Assembly: GCA_021613335.1 (NCBI GenBank)
Contig: JAJTWR010000365.1
Location: 2,932,501-2,996,500 of the forward strand
From: Whitmania pigra
Lineage: Eukaryota; Annelida; Clitellata; Hirudinida; Haemopidae
Reading direction: 5' to 3'
Length of the DNA: 64,000 bases
Shown here: one piece after another, positions 49,725 to 59,842 of the stretch
How the letters are laid out: each line of letters opens with the position of its first letter
How positions within the stretch are numbered: position 1 is the first letter of the stretch
The notes under the pieces: model-generated
The model's input: only the letters and a program-made list of their open reading frames with translations
Told to the model about the DNA's origin: nothing
Database searches by the model: none
Made by a program: the position numbers and the translations under genes

Positions 49725-49975
49725 AGCTCTTAAGAACCATCACAAGTTGACAAGATTGGAATGGGCCAAAAATGGTTGGGGAAATATAATTTTTTCAGAT
49801 GAGAAAAAATTTAGTCTGTATGAACCTTATGGTCACCAGTTCTACTGCCATGCATATGGATGTTGGAAAAGGAAACATTTTTTAGTTGAAACCACGGAGC
49901 AGGATCAGTTTAATTTCAGAAGGAATTTCCAGTTCTACTGCCATGCTTTTATGGATGTAGGAAAAAGTATGTAAC
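49725..49975 (+). mobile_element. Tc1/mariner transposase fragment with internal duplication
   Basis: A plus-strand frame reads LTRLEWAKNGWGNIIFSDEK, then KFSLYEPYG. The IFSDEKKF motif carries the second catalytic Asp of Tc1/mariner DDE transposases, preceded by the usual RLEWAKN. The first Asp, the last catalytic residue, the DNA-binding domain and the terminal inverted repeats are absent. The piece CCAGTTCTACTGCCATGC plus following ATGGATGTWGGAAAA occurs at 49837 and again at about 49929, so about 92 bp has been duplicated inside the fragment. Confidence 0.75.
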
Positions 49976-51380
49976 AATTAACAATAATATGGCTAGGTGA
50001 AAAGGATGTCAGTTTGTCTGGTTTCAATAAAATGATGGAAATGATAAATCTGGCACAAGTCTAACATCAACGACTGCTATTTTTGTTCGTAAGGCTTAGC
50101 AGAGAGAATGTCCTTTAAGTTTCTCCAAACTGAGAAATATTTCGCCCAGATGGCTGACTCCATCCTTCGACACAAATCAGAACCAACATGTGCCCTTTAA
50201 ACTCCTGAAAATCAAACCAAAAACAACAGTCAACAGCTGTGCCAACAGTCTGTCGTTTCTATTATAGAATGTCACAAGTCCGGTCAGTTGCGCACGTACA
50301 ACCTAAGAAAAGCGAGGTAGGAGACCACTGAAGGCGAACGGATGAGTGTCGGTGGTAGGTAGGTAATAAAATTAACGTCCATTGCATGACTAGATGATTA
50401 GGACGGGGCAGGACTACCTGCTCAATTTCAAAGCCGTTCCCGGTTGTACCGCAATACCGAGTCAACGCGCCGAAGTAGCCAGGACCAGCCGAGGCACCCC
50501 TTGTTTACATAATAGCTTTACATCTTTTATCCTCCAATGGAGAACATAGAAAACTAGAAATTGATGACAAGCCTAGAAAATGGCTTGAGCTACCAGAAGT
50601 AGCTTTTTAATGTTTTCGGATGAGTGTCTCCTTCTGGCTTTTCAAATAGACCTTCGCTAGGGCTTGAAACAAAGGAGTCCACTGCTACGCACTGAGTCAT
50701 TAGCATTGTCCTGCACACTTATAGCCTGGAGAAGTTGCGGGTTCAGTGTCTGCACTCCACTCCTAGAGTCCCTAGAATCGGGTGTGTGCGATGGGGCAGG
50801 TGGGAGGAGCTCACTGTCCTGCATTCCTAGTCTTGCTCACCTAGAACTTGTGTGTGATCATGCAAGTAGAACGAAGTTCAGTGTCCCACAGGTCCTAGAA
50901 CTGATGCTCGGTTCGTGGTATAACCTCATTTAAATTCCTTGACCAGTACTTTAATTCGAACGGATGAATTCGTTACATTACAGAAACTCCAGAAAATTCC
51001 CTAAAATAACACTGTCTTCTTTGTCGGTAGTATTCAAAGTGGTCATCATTTTCATCATTATCGTCATTGTCAGATAATTAGTTAAGTTCCATTTATACAT
51101 AGGCATTGAAGAGCCATCTTGTATTATGTCTGTTGACAACTTGCAAGACCAAAACGTTTTCACGATGAAAGCAAAAGTTTTTATGGTCTTCAACGATGGT
51201 GCTGGTCTTCTTGATGGCGATCTTAATGATGGTGACCTCGATGGTAAACCTGCCTCTTATATACCATAAAAAGCGACCTCTCCCGTCTTAGTATTACTTA
51301 TTCCTTATTGTAGAATATGGCAGCATGGTTAATTTATATCATCACAATATGCATTTAGTTTAATGTTAGTTAGAAAAATA
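49976..51380. other. Intergenic DNA with GC-rich islands
   Basis: A block at about 50260-50520 and another at 50650-50930 are clearly more GC-rich than their surroundings. The second contains recurring CTAGAGTCCCTAGAA, CACCTAGAACTTGTGTG and GTCCTAGAACTG motifs. Neither encodes a recognisable protein; ancient repeat sequence is the likeliest explanation. Confidence 0.4.
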
Positions 51381-51384
51381 AACT

Positions 51385-51585
51385 CATTTGGGTCGTGTGG
51401 ATATCATCAACCACAGGGAAAGACATCCAGGATCGGTCGACATGGTCCACATCAAGGATGCCATTGGCAACGTTTTTGCCACCAAGTTGAACAAAGTCTT
51501 CACCATTGGAAAGGGAAACAAGCCCTGGGTGTCATTTCCATCTGGAAAGAGTGTCAGGCTGACCATTGCTGAGGAGAGAGTGTAA
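51385..51585 (+). pseudogene. Ribosomal protein S4 (eS4) C-terminal fragment
   Basis: About 64 codons match the C-terminal part of eukaryotic eS4: [47 protein letters not shown] and RLTIAEER. Homology stops abruptly at the 5' side next to an in-frame TAA, with no AG acceptor between. At the 3' side EERV is followed by TAATAA where the family normally has another ten residues or so. Truncation at the 5' end without an intron fits a LINE-mediated retrocopy; a poly(A) tail is not evident. A real terminal exon is less likely because no splice site fits. Confidence 0.7.
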
Positions 51586-51773
51586 TAAAATTATTATTAA
51601 ATTAGTTAAATAATAAAATGAGAGTGTGGTTTTGACTCGCAAATCATTTCATCGTAAACTATTAGAATTAAAAAGTACTACAACTAAGTAATTAAATATA
51701 TATTGCCAAATATTTACTTTTAATCATTTTTACCGCTTGAAAATTGAACACCGTTTTGGTCGATTGATTAGGA

Positions 51774-54595
51774 ATGGAAGTTAGTTGCCATTCAAGTAAA
51801 GTTTTAGCACCAAGTGGGATGACAATGGATACAATAACAACTTTGTCCGGTTTGAAGAGCCTCAACAGTGAGTAAATTCATAATTAAAGTTATTTCCGCA
51901 TTATAAATTCAACTTTGTGCTATGTGGTGCTTGTAGGTCCTTTTTACAGTGCTTGCAAATGCTCGAGTTTGGTCAACCTGTACAAGGTTCAGGAAAATGT
52001 TCTTACGCCTCCTATGGGGTATGCAAACATATAAATTAGGCTTTTATTACAAATAATGGGATGCTAATTGAAGTTAAAAGTTATGAATATGGCCGGTGAA
52101 TTATAATTATTGTGAATAAATCTATTTTTCAACAGATATTGCAGGTGCAATCTTCCCGAACTGTTGGAGTGTTTTACAGAAAAGACAAGATCTGGGAACC
52201 AAAGGAAGAGCTTTGAAATTCCGTTTAACTGGACTCAGAAGTATCAGGTATTGGCATTGGTATCATTGTGGTGATGACTCTAAGTAACTCTACTACTTCT
52301 GATATGAATCACTTGATCCTTATTAATATTATATTGCATTCATCTATAAAGGCTAAAATCTTCACAAGCAGTAATTTTTTTCAGCTTAAAACTTAAATAA
52401 CTTTCACAGACAAAACATAAAATATAAGCAATATTTATTTTATTTTCCTTAAGTTCCTGATAACGTGTTGTGCTGCTTCAGTGAAAGTGATGCCTGTTTC
52501 GCCAAGGTTTGAAATTGATAAGCCATTTATTTTGGTTTTCACATAACTCTGCAATGCTTAATTATAGAGGTTTTTCTGGTATTGTGGCAGCCTGTTCAGG
52601 CCTCATAAGAAGAGGAATCTCCCGCTCAGTACTTATTACGAATGAGGTTGTCATTTTTTAAGTTTTGCAGATTGCTTTTTAATAAAAATTAATGGTTATC
52701 CTTTTACATAATGCATTTAAGTTATGTTTTAGACATTTTTTACAATTGTAAATGCTTAATTTTTTATTTAGGAGACAACAACCAACGACCAAAGAGCAGG
52801 ACAAAGTTCTGAAACAAGAATCCCTCAGTTAGTGTCAAGAACATCATTATGTAAAGGGAGGGGTAAGCAACTACTAATTAAGTGAAAAGTACTCTCTAAT
52901 CCTCATAATTTCTTTGCAAATCAGTTAAGACTATATTTTAGAAGTGGAAATTTCCTCTTCATTAGCATGTTTTCAGAATTTAATTTAATTTTAGCTTGTG
53001 ATTTGATGGGGCTCAATTAGGTGTTGAAATTATTTACTTGTTTTATAGAACTAACTCTAACAATTTTATTATTAACAATAAAAGGCATTAAAATTTTATT
53101 ATTTAATTTAATAACTTATCAACTAAGTTCTTTTAAAATGGACTTATGGAGTCCATGATTTACCTTGTTTGTTTTGTGTGAATGTAGAACTTTAATATCA
53201 CTTTCTCAGGTTATTTTAAATTATGTCGTATAGTTATATAATCTAAATTATATTCTTCATTAACTCAATTAAGTCGTTGTAATTATTTTTCCTTGCATTC
53301 TGATAAAATAGGTGTATGAAATGTGTGGCTGGTTAAATTGTAAAGTGTTCTGAATATTTAAAATGATATAAATATCTATTTTATTTCATTTAGAAAATTG
53401 TTGTAATAATGTTATTTATATGCTTTAGCTATTTTTAAGATTACGATAGGAAGCACACATATTTTTTACTTTATCGTGAATGGTATTTTTAATTACTTAT
53501 TGAGGTTTGATTTTGGACAACTTTTTGATTTTTCTTAATCTCTTGACGTTCAGGAATTAATTTTTTTGAGTTTAATATTGCCTCATGTGTAAAGATAATT
53601 TTCAGATCAGATTACTGAGGGCATGAAGACGTGGCAAGAAGATTTCATTAAGGTAAGGTCAAATGTTATATTAAATATACGGTTTTATATTAAATATATG
53701 GTACCCTGCTTAAATTCGTTCAATTGCCGTGTTCATCACGAGGGGGGTTTTGTTATATAGAGCGCAACCTCTGATGGATTTCCATGTTAAATTATTTTTA
53801 AAATTGTTTTGAATCATTGTTATGTAATGTTATTGTGTAATATTATTGCATAATTGTGTGATGAAGTTCCAAACTTTATATATTCTTTCATTTGTTAGTT
53901 GGAGAATGAATGCATCTTCCTGCATTCAGCGGTTGATCTAAAAGAAGCCCAAATAAAGGAGCTCACACGTGACCACGCAGAAAAGTGTAAAAAACATGAT
54001 GAGGTCATGAGTCAAAAGGATGCTGACGTTAAACGGTTTGGAGATGAAATTGCCGATTTGAAGGGAAAGCTCAAGATGCTTGAAGAAGAAAATGCGGCAT
54101 TGAAGGAAAAGTCCGTAGAGCTTGACAATCTCGTGTGGCAGAAAGATGCCAGGCTTCGAGGAATTAATGCTCACTGTCTTCAGATAGTAAGCTTAGTCCA
54201 GGAACCAAACCTAATAAGCTTGTCTGCAGTGGAGAACTCTTCAAAAAGCTCCACAAGGTAAGGATTATTGCAGATTATTAATAATATTATTATTAAGAAA
54301 TGCTATAGACTTGTTTTTTAATTAAATTTAGTGAGAGGAAAGGCCAGAAGCGTACTGCGAGGGATTATCCTGCCACTAAGGTAATTCGTTAGCTAATAAT
54401 TAATAAAATGTGATATTAAATATGCTTTTGTTATGTCTTACAAAGTCGCAAAGGTCTAAAAAGAAAGCCAGGCAAGCAGAGTCATCGGACGATTGCCAAG
54501 TTGAACCATCATCAGGGGGTGAAGAAGAGAGCTTCGCAGATATTTCAACGTTATGCCATCATGACTCAGATGTCTCTCAAAACTCCGCTGTTTGA
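51774..54595 (+). CDS. Uncharacterised coiled-coil protein, about 371 aa
   Basis: Ten exons read with consistent phase: 51774-51867, 51937-52018, 52136-52247, 52454-52506, 52568-52646, 52772-52862, 53606-53652, 53899-54257, 54332-54380, 54446-54595 (TGA). The fourth uses an acceptor at TTAAG; a stronger-looking CAG 28 bases later would give an immediate stop. Residues 1-170 are cysteine-rich (SACKCSSL, GYCRCNLPELLECF) with no known fold that I recognise. About 185-275 is a strongly charged coiled coil (KELTRDHAEKCKKHDEV, DLKGKLKMLEEENAALKEKS). The C-terminus has basic clusters (ERKGQKR, QRSKKKARQ) that could be a nuclear localisation signal, then an acidic/Ser tail. No signal peptide or membrane segment. 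It lies convergent to PEPCK with a 530-bp gap. Function unknown; a nuclear scaffold role is only a guess. Confidence 0.7.
53731..53795. repeat. Dispersed repeat, copy B
   Basis: In the intron before the coiled-coil exon. The segment GTTCATCACGAGGGGGGTTT through ATGTTAAATT parallels 38919-38982. Confidence 0.4.
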
Positions 54596-54919
54596 AGTCA
54601 AGTACTGACTGACACATTCAATACAATTTTCATACATTTTTGATTTTACACGAGTCGATAAATTAACTAACTATAAATACTAATGTTATGTAACTACCTG
54701 CAAGGTAGTTTTTTTGCTCCTTTGTGAATGTATTGCATCATTATCTGCACTAGCAAAGGAGAGGATATTCTGACAATATAACGTTTGACAGTTGGAAATA
54801 ACGTCAGATGCCCACAACTTTAATTTATCTAATACTTAAAACAACTGCCACAAGAATTTATGCTGAAATTTACTCTCTTTCAATTAAATTGCTTAACACG
54901 GAGGTTTTTCAACCCCATC

Positions 54920-54925
54920 AATAAA
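54920..54925 (+). terminator. Possible poly(A) signal, coiled-coil gene
   Basis: AATAAA 325 bases after the stop codon on the plus strand, only 30 bases from the opposite-strand signal of PEPCK, so the two 3' ends may overlap. Confidence 0.35.
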
Positions 54926-54954
54926 AATTCAGATTCTTGGAAATCTTGACCCAC

Positions 54955-54960
54955 TTTATT
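54955..54960 (-). terminator. Poly(A) signal, PEPCK gene
   Basis: TTTATT on the plus strand gives AATAAA on the minus strand, about 170 bases after the PEPCK stop. Confidence 0.45.
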
Positions 54961-55126
54961 TCGATACTGAAATGAATAAATACAAGTCTGGCTGCAGATA
55001 TGCAACGACCATTCGAAACGACCCCGAACAAAACTTTTAACATAAAAGAATAAGAAAAATGTCAGGACAAACACCACCACCACCGTCAGATATGAAGAGA
55101 CTGATCAATTCGACCCGGTCAAAACA

Positions 55127-57621
55127 TCACATGGATCGAACCCTTTCCTCCAACTTGTCCAACTGCCGAACGATGGGACTAGGGAGGTCGATTCCAACCT
55201 GCTGGTCCAAGAATCTCTTGGTTTCCTCAACATCTTCTGTCCAATAATCCTTCGGAAGGCTGAAGAGTTTGTCCCACGAGACGGTTTTGTTCAGACCCGA
55301 GAGATCGAGACCTCCTTCTTTAGGGAGGAATCCGATCGGAGATTCAACTGCAATGTCCTGTTGTCCTGCAACCCTCTTGCAAATCCAGTCGACAACTCGG
55401 ATGTTGTCGCCGAAACCCGGCCACAAGAATGAACCATCCTCATCCAGTCTGAACCAGTTCACGTGGAAAATCTGCACAGAAAACATGACAGGTGATTCAA
55501 CAGGAAATTCAGATTGTAAATGTAACTGTATTACAAACAGTAAGTGTTAATCAAACCTTGGGCATTTTTCTCCCTGGTTTGTTGACATCTAACCAGTGCC
55601 TCAAGTAATCGCCAAAGTTGTAGCCCATGAAAGGCCTCATAGCCATCGGATCATGCATGATCTGCTTGCCTTTGTGTTCCGCAGCCGCTGTCGTTTCCGA
55701 CTTAAGTGCAGCTCCCAAGAGAACGCCGTGTTCCCAGTCAAAGGCCTCGTACACGAGAGGCACGCCTTGAGGTCTGCGCCCCCCAAAGATGATGGCATCT
55801 ATGGGCACTCCCTGTGGGTCCTCCCACAAGGGGTGGATGATGGGGCACTGATCGGCCGGAGTGCAGAATCGAGAATTAGGGTGGGCAGCCTTGATGCCCC
55901 TCTTCTTGAATTCTTGAACTGTCATGCGATCGCCCAACCATCCGGTAACCTCCATTTCAGGGTCGACTTCCCCTTCCAACCCTTCCCAGTAAACGTCACC
56001 GTCCGACGTCCTCCCGACGTTGGTGAAGATGGTATTCTTCATGCAGGTCTTCATGGCCATCGGGTTGGTCCTCGTGTTTGTCCCCGGGGCGACCCCGAAG
56101 AATCCTGCCTCCGGGTTGATTGCTCTCAGTTTGCCATCTTTGTCAAATCTCATCCAGGCAATGTCATCCCCAATACACTTCACCTGCAATCCAGCATCAT
56201 TGATGATAATAATAAATAATAAAGTATTCCCATACTTTCCAGAATCATAATATTATATCAATTAAACACTTCTTTTTAAAAAGAATAACATCTTCATGAG
56301 CTTAAAACCTAATAAAACCCCCATCGAACATAGTAGCAACTAAAATCTATCTTAAACCGTGCAACTTTTCCATCCATTCCAACTCACCTTCCATCCTGGT
56401 AGGGAGGGCGTCAACATGGCCATGTTTGTCTTTCCACAGGCGCTCGGGAAGGCCGCAGCAATAAACCTCTCCGTGCCCTGGGGATCGGTGACGCTCATTA
56501 TGAGCATGTGCTCGGCCAACCAACCCTCGTCCCGGGCCATGCAACTGGCGATGCGAAGTGCAAAGCACTTCTTTCCAAGGAGGGAGTTGCCTCCGTACCC
56601 ACTCCCGTAGGACACAACTTTTCTCTCGTCGGGAAACTGGGAGATGATGATTTTCTCAGGATTGCATGGCCAGTTATTTATAATCTGGAACATTTGAATG
56701 CCGAGTCTGATTTATGGGTAACTAAAGCAGAACAGATGAATCAAAACGTTACCTTTCTCGACGAAGGCCTGGGCACTCCGACGGAGTGGACGCACTGCAC
56801 GAACTCTCCATTTCCAATCACCTTCCAGAGATCCGAGGAGACCCTGGTCATGATCCTCATACTCAAAACGACGTAATTCGAGTCGGTCAACTGCACGCCG
56901 GCTTTGCTAAGGGGGCCCCCTACCGGTCCCATGCTGAACGGGATGACGTACATGACACGACCCTTCATGCATCCTGGTAATCTCGATCCTAGTTCTTCCT
57001 CCGCTTTCTCAGGGCTCATCCATCTGCCCAGTTGCCCTTCACAGCCCGAAGCAACATGGGGAACAGCTGAAAACTTGTCCCTCGTGACGATAAAGGTCTT
57101 GCTTTCCACTCGAGCCACATCTTCTGGATCCGTTCTACACAAGTAGCAGTTCTCCATGGCATCCAACTTCTCCAAAGTACCCCTCTCAACCAACTTGTTG
57201 GTCAAATCCTGGGCTTCTTCTTCACTTCCGTTGCACAAATAGACGCATTTTGGACGACACAGGTCATACTAAAAAACAGAATCGATCAAAAGTTAAGCAA
57301 GCTCAAGGCTCATGTTAACGTTTTCATTTACATGTAAGATTGGTGATATAACAGAAAAATACCCAATAAAAATAACTTGTTCTTAATTAATTTGATAAAT
57401 GCAAATAATTTGTGCGGCAAACTCACATATTTGGCAATGAACTGTTGTACTTGAAGAGGTAATTCTGAGAAGTTTCCTTTTAAGATTGGAACATCCACTT
57501 CCCCCTTGAAAATTGGCACTTTAATAACTCCCATGCCAGGAACTTCTACACCACTTTCTTCCACTTTAATGGCATCATTGTCATTAAGAGAGTTAACTCT
57601 GGACCTTGGTTTTGGAGACAT
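55127..57621 (-). CDS. PCK: Phosphoenolpyruvate carboxykinase (GTP)
   Basis: Five minus-strand exons in phase: 57621-57427, 57268-56753, 56684-56388, 56183-55557, 55471-55127 (TGA), encoding 659 residues. The enzyme converts oxaloacetate and GTP to phosphoenolpyruvate, GDP and CO2, the committing step of gluconeogenesis. Landmarks: RIESKT-like [51 protein letters not shown], the P-loop FPSACGKT with the reactive Cys at about 316-323, [46 protein letters not shown] and FHVNWFR. It is about 20-35 residues longer than vertebrate forms, from an N-terminal extension containing [15 protein letters not shown]. That extension is not clearly mitochondrial in character. An acceptor-like TTTAATCAG lies just before GTTCAAGATG, implying a 5'UTR intron. 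Identification is certain; compartment is not. Confidence 0.96.
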
Positions 57622-57976
57622 CTTGAACCTGATTAAATTATAAAATGAAATATCAATCAATAAAAATATTAAGCAAACCTAACATCTGAAAACCATTAAT
57701 AAGCTAACTAAACTAAATCGATGAGCCACATGCACAAACTTCTTGAAACACGTAACGGAAATTTACAGATAAAAGATGGCGAAAAACGGCGGTTAGGATC
57801 GACGAAATGAAAATCAACTCTAACTTCTTAAGTTACTTGTTACAGGTTCACTGTTTTGGCGGCTCTTTTGCCAATTGTTGATCAATCTTCCTTGAAATCG
57901 CAAAACTTGCTAAAACATCGCACGATAGGAAACGAACCATCTGTAGAGACAGTGGCCTCTCATTAAGAACGAAAGC
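57622..57976 (-). promoter_or_regulatory. PEPCK 5' flank / probable 5'UTR intron
   Basis: Upstream of the start codon on the minus strand, TTTAATCAG followed by GTTCAAG and the ATG looks like a splice acceptor six or seven bases before the start. A leader exon would then lie between here and the TATA-like element at 57977-57984. Trans-splicing of a leader cannot be excluded from sequence alone. Confidence 0.35.
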
Positions 57977-57984
57977 ATTATATA
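57977..57984 (-). promoter_or_regulatory. TATA-like element, PEPCK
   Basis: Minus strand TATATAAT within GTCTATATAATGC, about 355 bases upstream of the start codon in a locally GC-richer stretch. Placement fits a promoter feeding a short leader exon. In this AT-rich genome the match could be chance. Confidence 0.35.
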
Positions 57985-59580
57985 GACTTCGTCTTCGCAC
58001 GCAGGCGCTATTGCTGTGTGCGTATACAATTAACTATTCATATTATAATATGAGTGCTATAGGTCCATTCGGTCGAAAATCAAGTCAAATATTTGAAGTA
58101 TATGCATTTCTAATAATAAACCCAACTTATTAAATGATTAATCTACTGACCAAATCAAAAATGACTGCTAGGTTTCTCCATTCAAAGATTTCGCAATGAT
58201 GAAGCAATTGTTTTTCTTTTATGATTGTTTTTAGTGTCTTAATAAGTTGTACTTTTGTCCTCAGTTGCTAAACAAAACAATCTAAGATGTGATTACATCA
58301 TGTTCGATGTTCATGCTGTAACTATGATGAAATTCAACTGACTTTTTTTTAAATAAACCCAGTAATAGCCATAATTATTTTGTTTTTTGTTGATAAATGC
58401 GTTATTTTAATACACTTTGAACAAAATGGATGGTTCTGATAGCCAATGAGGAAATCTCATTCGCCTTACGAATCCAACATTAGGACTGTCGCCAGTGTGA
58501 CCTCAACAATAAGCTTCGATCGATTCGTACAAAGGTGATTTAGAAAACGAAACGATGATAACTTTTTAATATAAAAACTCGAAATTACAGGAAAGATATG
58601 ACGTTTAATCCTCAACCCTGGAGATGCCCAATTTCGGGGTCAACGCATAGTGGTTTGCTTGGTCGTCGTAGATGTCACCTTTTGTGACACTGTAATATCC
58701 TTCCGCAATGCTATACTACATCTTTAATTTCATATCAACCATTTCTGCTTTCCTGCTCGTTTATGAAGGTCATTTCAGGTTCAAAACGATTTTGTGCTTC
58801 GCAGTTGGAAACAAGATACAAAAAATCCACCGATTTAATAGACATCAACTGACGTCACACCAATACCATTTTTGTGGAAAATTTCACCTAGAATTTTTAT
58901 CATTTAAAGAGTACTTTTCCATGCATAACATCCTTCATTGACTATTACTCGGAAAAACGTAGCTTTAATGCATGAATAGTGGTTAAATTGTATTAGAGGG
59001 CTTAAACAAACAAATTCAAACGACTTTGATTAAATGTTTCCTAGAAAAGTGAGAGAATGTTCTTAGAAAGCGAGCATTCGTTTTTGTTTTTGTTTGGAGG
59101 AGTCTGAGGTCGTGCTAAGGTCGATCTAAATACAGAAACAGAAGTTGCCTCCTCCGTGTTGATTAAAATAAGGTGACTTTGCAGGTTGGTGCGACGTAAT
59201 TCTGAAAGGATTACGAGAGGAATTTAAAAATTCAATTGGAGTTCTGTAAATTGCCCCGAATTGGGTTATGACGCTGTGCTTACAACGTCAGGTGATCATC
59301 TTGACCCACACATTGGAGCTGAAGAAATTCTGACGAAATTGACCTCAAGTGTGACCCAGGACTGATAAAGTGGGAGTCAGCTAGGTCGTAAACAAGGGAC
59401 TTATGATTGATCAATTATCCCCACTTGACGTGTCTTTAGATAAAATGGTTGAATTAAAAAAAATTGAAGCCACAGTGATTCATGGCCCAATGTGCAACTT
59501 TCTTACTGGTGAAATGCTGAACATATTCGTCGAAACCACTCGAAAAAACTAGGTCTAATTCTATTAAATCATTTGATCGG
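57985..59580. other. Intergenic DNA, nothing recognised
   Basis: Unique sequence of moderate AT content. An open frame at 58708-58941 has no family resemblance. Confidence 0.5.
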
Positions 59581-59581
59581 C

Positions 59582-59726
59582 GACATAATAATATTAATAA
59601 TAATAGTAATATTAATAATAATAATAACATTAATAGTATTATTATAATAATATATATTATTATATTATATTAATAATAATAACAATATTATTATTGATGA
59701 TGATGGTAATGACAATGATGATAATA

Positions 59727-59764
<38 letters not shown>

Positions 59765-59780
59765 TAATAATAATAATAAT

Positions 59781-59840
<60 letters not shown>
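59582..59840. repeat. (AAT)n microsatellite with ATT/TAT interruptions
   Basis: AAT-type triplets with blocks of TATTATT at 59636-59700 and GATGATG at 59695-59722, then nearly pure AAT to 59840. Confidence 0.9.

Positions 59841-59842
<2 letters not shown>

Noticed and set aside
55596..56250. Plus-strand open frames up to 207 codons
   Set aside because: Antisense shadows of PEPCK exon 4; the minus strand aligns to the family throughout.
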